Shown here piece by piece: positions 59,617 through 64,000 of a DNA stretch of 64,000 nt (its first letter is position 1; the number at the start of each line of letters is the position of its first letter). The stretch covers positions 60,540,546 through 60,604,545 of the forward strand of contig OY720344.1 in the NCBI GenBank assembly GCA_963082975.1, in the 5' to 3' direction. The translations under genes and the position numbers were made by a program. The notes below the pieces were generated by a model, which was given only the letters and a program-made list of their open reading frames with translations, had not been told where the DNA came from and did no database searches. This stretch comes from Labia minor. Taxonomy: Eukaryota > Arthropoda > Insecta > Dermaptera > Spongiphoridae.

Positions 59617-60621
59617 TTAATGAAGACAAATTAAAATTTTATCCGAGGCAATTAATTTAAATCTTTTCTTTCCTCGATCCCAGAGGATATTTTGGGATTT
59701 AAATTTTAGTGTTTTAAAATGTGATGTATAATTATCTTGATTGACAAACCATTGCTTCATTCTCTTCTTTGGCTTTCCCTTTTTCGTTAAATATGGTTTC
59801 AATCTCTTGTTATTTATACATTTTTTAAGATTTTTTATAAACATTTTTCTTTTCCATTTGTACTTAATATTTTCTAGTATCTGCTTCTTTATCAGATTCT
59901 TTATTTTCATTACTTTAGTATTTTCTTTAATTTCTTGTATATTTTCTAGTTCTTCTTTTGTTTCTACTTCCATCTTTTCAAATTCATTTTCATTTTCTAT
60001 ATTAAAATCGGTGTTCTCTTCTTTAGAAACCATTTCTTCAGCATTTTCATCAATTTCGATTTCAATTAACATTTTACTCTCCTCTTTCGGAGTAGATTTA
60101 GAAGAGGTTTCTTCTTCTAGGGGTGTTTCATCAGTTTTTCCAATTGATTCATTTACTTTTTCTTCTTCTTTCATATCAAGATTCTCTAGTTTATTTTCCT
60201 GTTCCTCTAGTGTTTTATTTAAATCATTACTATGTTGTGGTAATTTTCCATTTAATTTTAGAGAGAAATTTCGAACATCATTTCTTAAAAGGTTAGTATT
60301 TTTATTTAATTTTTCAGTTTGATTGTCTAGTTTTATATTTAATTCACTTCTAAATTCTCCCAATAGCTGTTTCAATAGCTGAGATTGATCATCAAATTTT
60401 TTATTTATTTCACTTCTAATTTCGCCAAACAACTTTGTCATTATTGTGACAAAATCCACTTGACTAAGAGGGTTATCACATGGAACCGCCTCAACACTCA
60501 CCTGAGTATCCGTGTGACCAATCAATTGACTTTCTACAGACATCGGGCTAACATCATCAAATAATTGGGGTTGAAACATCTCTGTATCAGCCTCCGTATT
60601 AATATTACTATCAGTGGCCAT
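59617..60621 (-). CDS. Gag-position ORF of the LTR element (334 aa)
   Basis: An uninterrupted frame starts ATG at 60621, about 178 bp after the primer binding site, and ends TAA at 59617. Residues about 1-55 are acidic. About 55-155 look like a coiled coil with regular L/I/K spacing (FGEIRSEINKKFDDQSQLLK; LGEFRSELNIKLDNQTEKLN). About 150-240 are strongly glutamate-rich. About 240-300 are very basic (KNLIKKQILENIKYKWKRKM; LTKKGKPKKRMKQWF). No capsid major-homology motif, zinc knuckle or protease site is visible. Position and charge layout suggest the N-terminal part of Gag, with the capsid core lost or unrecognisable; the basic end may bind nucleic acid. Its survival as an open frame fits recent insertion. 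I recognise no family. Confidence 0.72.
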   Translation of the reverse strand: MATDSNINTEADTEMFQPQLFDDVSPMSVESQLIGHTDTQVSVEAVPCDNPLSQVDFVTIMTKLFGEIRSEINKKFDDQSQLLKQLLGEFRSELNIKLDNQTEKLNKNTNLLRNDVRNFSLKLNGKLPQHSNDLNKTLEEQENKLENLDMKEEEKVNESIGKTDETPLEEETSSKSTPKEESKMLIEIEIDENAEEMVSKEENTDFNIENENEFEKMEVETKEELENIQEIKENTKVMKIKNLIKKQILENIKYKWKRKMFIKNLKKCINNKRLKPYLTKKGKPKKRMKQWFVNQDNYTSHFKTLKFKSQNILWDRGKKRFKLIASDKILICLH

Positions 60622-60780
60622 ATTGCTTAAAAATTAAAAAAATTAGTTACAAATAAAAATGTAAAATTCAATTTTAACAATACAAAATTTCCTGCGTGTC
60701 TTCTCTCTCTCTATTTCAACTCCGGTAAAAAACAATTAAATTAGAAGCCAAATTATTTAATTATTTTTAATTAAAACAAT

Positions 60781-60798
60781 CTCGGGGGGATGCCTCCA
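60781..60798 (-). other. tRNA primer binding site
   Basis: Immediately after the 5' LTR in element orientation the sequence is TGGAGGCATCCCCCCGAG. It starts with TGG, the complement of the CCA tail of tRNAs, with no spacer. I could not match the rest to a known tRNA 3' end. Confidence 0.65.
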
Positions 60799-62000
60799 TG
60801 TAATGGTTTTCTTGGGTTTCTAGGGGGGGGAAGGGGAAGGGGAAAGAATCAATTAAAAAAAATTAATATAAATAATTTTTTTATTTTAATTAATATTTAA
60901 TTTAATTTAAATTAAATTGATAAATTTAGAATTAATCAGAAGATAATTAATATTGATTTTAATATTAATTAATAAATCCATTAATTAATTTCTTATATTC
61001 CAATCAATTAGTAATTATGATTTAAATTAATAATTGAGGTTTTAAAAGATAATGAAGGTAGGAGAAATGAGGGGAAAAAATATGGCGTCCTTCTAATTCG
61101 ACAAGGGTCGTGAATGAAGGAGATAATTTTAATTTGTGGTCCAGATAAAGATATAGCACTCAGATAACAGTGATTCCAGCGTGAAATAGAGAAAGAGTTG
61201 TACAATGGAAGAGAGTGATTAGCTTATTAGATGTGAACTTTTATAAATTTTATTATAAGTAAAATAAATAACGTTAGAAAATTTTCTTTCAAGAATCTTT
61301 GTTATTTTAAGCAATAAATCATATTAATTAGTTTTACAAATGGTAATAGAAATAATATCAATTAGTAACAAGAACTTAAATTATAATAAAATAAAAGGAA
61401 GGAAATAAAGTCTTATCCGTGTCGTGGTGTGGAAAAGGCGGCTGACATATGATGTCGTGATGATTTCCAAGAGGTCCAGATGAGTAGATTTTGTGAGGAT
61501 CGAAAGAACCAGGTTGTCTTGTGTCTTCACGGGTTGAGATCAATTCCAATATTTAAATATTTTGTTTGGAAACGAATGAGAGTTAAAAAGCATTTAGCAA
61601 CGCAAACATTCTATAAAAGTTGATTGTGCAAAATAGAACACGTCTATTCTCTCTGGTGTCTCGATAAAGAATAATCTTTCCAACAATATCAATAATCAAA
61701 ATCAACACTCGGATAAATTCACTCACACTCTCACATAAACACACACAGACCTGGAGTTCTTCCGTCTCTTTCTAATTCTAATTACAAAGTTGTATTTTAA
61801 TTAAATAATTTATTTTATAAATTAACTAATTATCTCTCTAAGTGAGATCACATTTCAAATTCTTAGAACTATTAAATTATATAATATTAAAATACATAAA
61901 AAGAAAGGGATAGAGATATTGGCATTAATAAATAAAAAAAACTTAAATATAAAATAAAGAAATTATTAAAATTAGGGACTGAATTGAAAATATCAGTACA
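60799..62000 (-). repeat. LTR (5' LTR in element orientation)
   Basis: 1202 bp, same length as the other LTR and identical apart from the sixth base of the plus-strand reading, as far as I could compare by eye. Confidence 0.93.
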
Positions 62001-62061
62001 ATATATATATATATATATATATAGAATAAAGTGCTACTTCCGGTTAACTGATATTTTAAAT

Positions 62062-62590
62062 GTAAAAAACAGATATGGATATAATATAAATATTTTTAAT
62101 TTTATTTTATTTATAATATATAAGGGCTGGCTGTGACGTCATGAAGTGCTGGGTGACGTCATATAATTTTAAATTAAGAAAAAACTAATGAAGATGATTT
62201 TTCTCGGGGATAAAACCAATACAAAGTGCATAACACGTGGAGATATGTCCTCACGTGAAATTTGATATGAAAATAACCCTTCACTTCCTCTCTTCGATCG
62301 GCAAAACTAGCACTTCCGGTTTCCGGATTTGCACCAAAAGTTGATCAATTCATCCTACTGATGTATTAAGTAAATATACCAAATTTCATCAAAATCCGTT
62401 GAGCCGTTCAGGCTGTACACATCTATACGGACGGACGGACAGACAGACGGACGGACGGACAGACATCATGCTAAAAATACTTTTTTCTGTTAAGAAAATG
62501 CATGATTCGTGGAGATATGTACCTAAAAATATCCATAGGTGAAATTTGGTGTGAAAACAATACCTCCCTTACTATCGTCGGTCGGTAAAA
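62062..62590 (+). repeat. Family C interspersed repeat, copy 3, inserted in HINE-D
   Basis: Begins aaaaaacagatatggata, as copy 2 does, and has TGACGTCA at 62134-62141 and 62154-62161. Then come the ACTTCCGG block, the accaaatttcatc module, a CGGA/CAGA microsatellite (62427-62464), and the end ctatcgtcggtcggtaaaaaa. HINE-D sequence lies on both sides (about 62015-62060 and 62591-63062). Confidence 0.78.
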
Positions 62591-62886
62591 AAGAAACGCT
62601 ACTTGTATAGGTAAAATGTCACTTCCGGTAGTCAGATCATGATGAAATTTGGTATCTCAATTTTTTTCATATTTTTAAATCTATATACAAAATATGAAGC
62701 AAATATCTCGAAGCAAACTGGTACTTTACTTGAAAGGTAAACGCAACCAGTGTAGGTAAAGTACCACTTCCGGTTAACCGATTTTGACGAAATTTTGATA
62801 GAAATCTACAAACTGAGAATAATATCGGTGTACCAAATTTCGAAGTCCTAGCTTGATTAGTTTTTGAGTAAATTTGCTTACAGACA

Positions 62887-62917
<31 letters not shown>

Positions 62918-63062
62918 CATACATACATACACACACACAGACATAATTCGAAAAATGGTATTTTCCGACTCAGGGAGGTCTAAAACGTCAAGATCTATCG
63001 AAATCTCGAAGTCGAAATTTTTGACGATTCCAATACTTCCCTTATACGAAGTATGCGGGAAA
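62591..63062 (-). mobile_element. HINE-D, 5' segment
   Basis: On the minus strand: 5' end ACTTTCCCGCATACTTCG, then CCCTGAGTC-like sequence, a (CATA)n/(CA)n microsatellite (62885-62940), and the module ctagcttgattagtttttg facing gaaatttggtac. It then has repeated CCGGAAGT..(A)CTTTACC blocks about 130 bp apart. The order of parts follows HINE-A. The remaining 3' end lies at 57250-57407, beyond the family C and LTR insertions. Confidence 0.78.
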
Positions 63063-63204
63063 GTAAAAATGATATACACTTGAAACTTGGTACAAATGTT
63101 CTGGAAGAGTGTACCAACATATCAAAACAAAATAAAAAATCAATAATCGAAAGTACGTTGCCCGCGAAAGTTGAAAAGTCACCTTACTTTTCGAACACAC
63201 CTCG
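63063..63204 (-). mobile_element. Mariner, right segment of the split copy
   Basis: The end CGAGGTGTGTTCGAAAAGTA (inverted, 63185-63204) is followed by TA. Inside it is untranslated leader (tggtacactcttccagaac on the minus strand) up to the HINE-D 5' end. It completes the mariner whose coding part is at 56468-57249. Confidence 0.78.
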
Positions 63205-63206
63205 TA

Positions 63207-63948
63207 TATTTGTAAAAAAAAAATTGATGAAATTTATTGAAATATTTATCTTAATTATTTAATTTTCTCTAGGGAATTGCTTTTCTTACATATTTTCTTG
63301 ACAATTGATCATTATGAAAGTATTTATTTATTAAGTATAATATACATGTATATTAGAATGATTAAAATTAACACATTTCATGTTTTATTTATTTTTATTT
63401 TGAGGATAAACTTTTTTTTTGAATTTTAACAAGATTAAATTATTAAAATCATCAAAATAAAACGAAAGTTTGTCTTTGTTATATATATATATATTTCTTT
63501 TTTTTTTACTTTAGTATAAAAATAAAGATGAAGAAATAAAATAAAAGCTTCTTGTATCTTTGTTTTTATTTAGAGGTGAAATAATATAAAAAAAAGGAGG
63601 AAAAAACCGAACAGAATTGCAATTTATTTAAATGAAAAAAAAGAAAAATGTTAATTTTAATGCAATTTTCATTTTTTTTCTTTTTTTCTATATAAATTAA
63701 GTAAAAGGGCTAAAGACTAAACCACAAACGAACTGAATAAATTATCATAATAATTAAAAAAAAAATGTTCTAATTTAAATTTCTTTATATAATATATATT
63801 CATTTTAAAAAGAATAACAATGTAAGTAAAATAATAATAATACTATTAATTAAAATACTAAAAAAAATAATCAGATGGTAGAATGTTTGAACTCACTCCA
63901 TTGTTTGGCTCCCTTTTGACGTTAACTTAATTAGGTTACAAACTAATT

Positions 63949-63986
<38 letters not shown>

Positions 63987-64000
63987 CAAAATAAATTTTA
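63207..64000. other. AT-rich spacer
   Basis: It holds AT microsatellites (63481-63494 and 63952-63982) and no gene. Confidence 0.55.

Larger units (their letters stand above)
57408..62000 (-). mobile_element. Non-autonomous Ty3/gypsy-like LTR retrotransposon
   Basis: 4593 bp with two 1202-bp LTRs starting TG and ending CA. Target duplication is ATAT (or a longer AT unit; the site is an AT repeat, so the length is ambiguous). On the minus strand the 5' LTR is 60799-62000. A TGG-starting primer binding site follows directly, then an intact 334-codon ORF, a small Pol remnant with a GPF motif, a purine-rich tract and the 3' LTR. Protease, RT, RNase H and the integrase core are all absent. LTR near-identity (one difference found, tgtaaagg versus tgtaatgg) means a very recent insertion. 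Movement would need Pol from a relative. The gypsy assignment rests on the GPF remnant and is moderate. Confidence 0.88.

Noticed and set aside
59741..60322. 193-codon plus-strand open frame opposite the LTR element ORF
   Set aside because: It is a serine/phenylalanine-rich shadow of the minus-strand glutamate/lysine-rich ORF.
62885..62940. Regular CATA repeats as a possible CRISPR or direct-repeat array
   Set aside because: This is a plain 4-bp microsatellite with no spacers, in a eukaryotic sequence.

Overview
The window is very AT-rich eukaryotic DNA made almost entirely of mobile-element debris. The element mix points to an arthropod, most likely an insect: several mariner relics, an R1-clade LINE next to an AC microsatellite, DINE-1-like non-autonomous Helentrons, RTE-type LINE tails, hAT MITEs and one internally deleted Ty3/gypsy-like LTR element. 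I cannot name the species. The only clear functional host gene I can support is an intron-containing tRNA-Ile(UAU) at 35887-35979 (minus). No intact host protein gene is visible. One broken, unidentified coding stretch lies at 26091-26584 (minus). The window may be intergenic or part of a large intron.

Layout. 1-4526: a truncated family C repeat carrying two palindromic TGACGTCA sites, a hAT MITE (544-1306) inside older hAT-like sequence, an RTE LINE fragment, and a non-autonomous Helitron (3073-4526) with an internal tandem duplication. 5820-10497: three HINE-A copies (one split by a 5'-truncated RTE LINE with an 8-bp target duplication) and a second family C copy. 12760-13670: a dead mariner. 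15920-17503: hairpin repeats, a foldback structure and a tRNA-like relic. 17976-22241: HINE-A copies interrupted by a 3.57-kb R1-clade LINE relic sitting in the CA-repeat core. 23739-31108: a deleted mariner, a hAT MITE, the broken ORF, a mariner fragment, and an element with 160-bp terminal inverted repeats that hosts a tRNA-derived SINE. 31466-41212: a duplicated 200-bp repeat, another HINE-A, the tRNA gene, two RTE fragments, a further HINE-A, a foldback mariner and a Helitron end. 42252-52424: two more hAT MITEs (one hosting a HINE-A), two more HINE-A copies, and mariner and RTE remnants.

56468-63204 is a four-layer nest. A mariner (TA target) was split by a HINE-D element. HINE-D was later split by a family C element and by a 4.6-kb LTR element whose two 1202-bp LTRs differ at one base that I could find. 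The LTR element lies on the minus strand. It has a TGG-starting primer binding site, a purine-rich tract, an intact 334-codon Gag-position ORF and a short Pol C-terminal remnant, so it looks like a recent, non-autonomous deletion derivative.

The most distinctive signal is a shared design among repeat families A, C and D, and more loosely the Helitron and family F: a short-unit microsatellite next to a conserved GAAATTTGGTA-like module. Families A and D also share 10-bp subterminal inverted repeats and a 3' hairpin. In one case the microsatellite has become the landing site of an R1-clade LINE. All classifications come from reading motifs and repeat boundaries; none was tested by database search.
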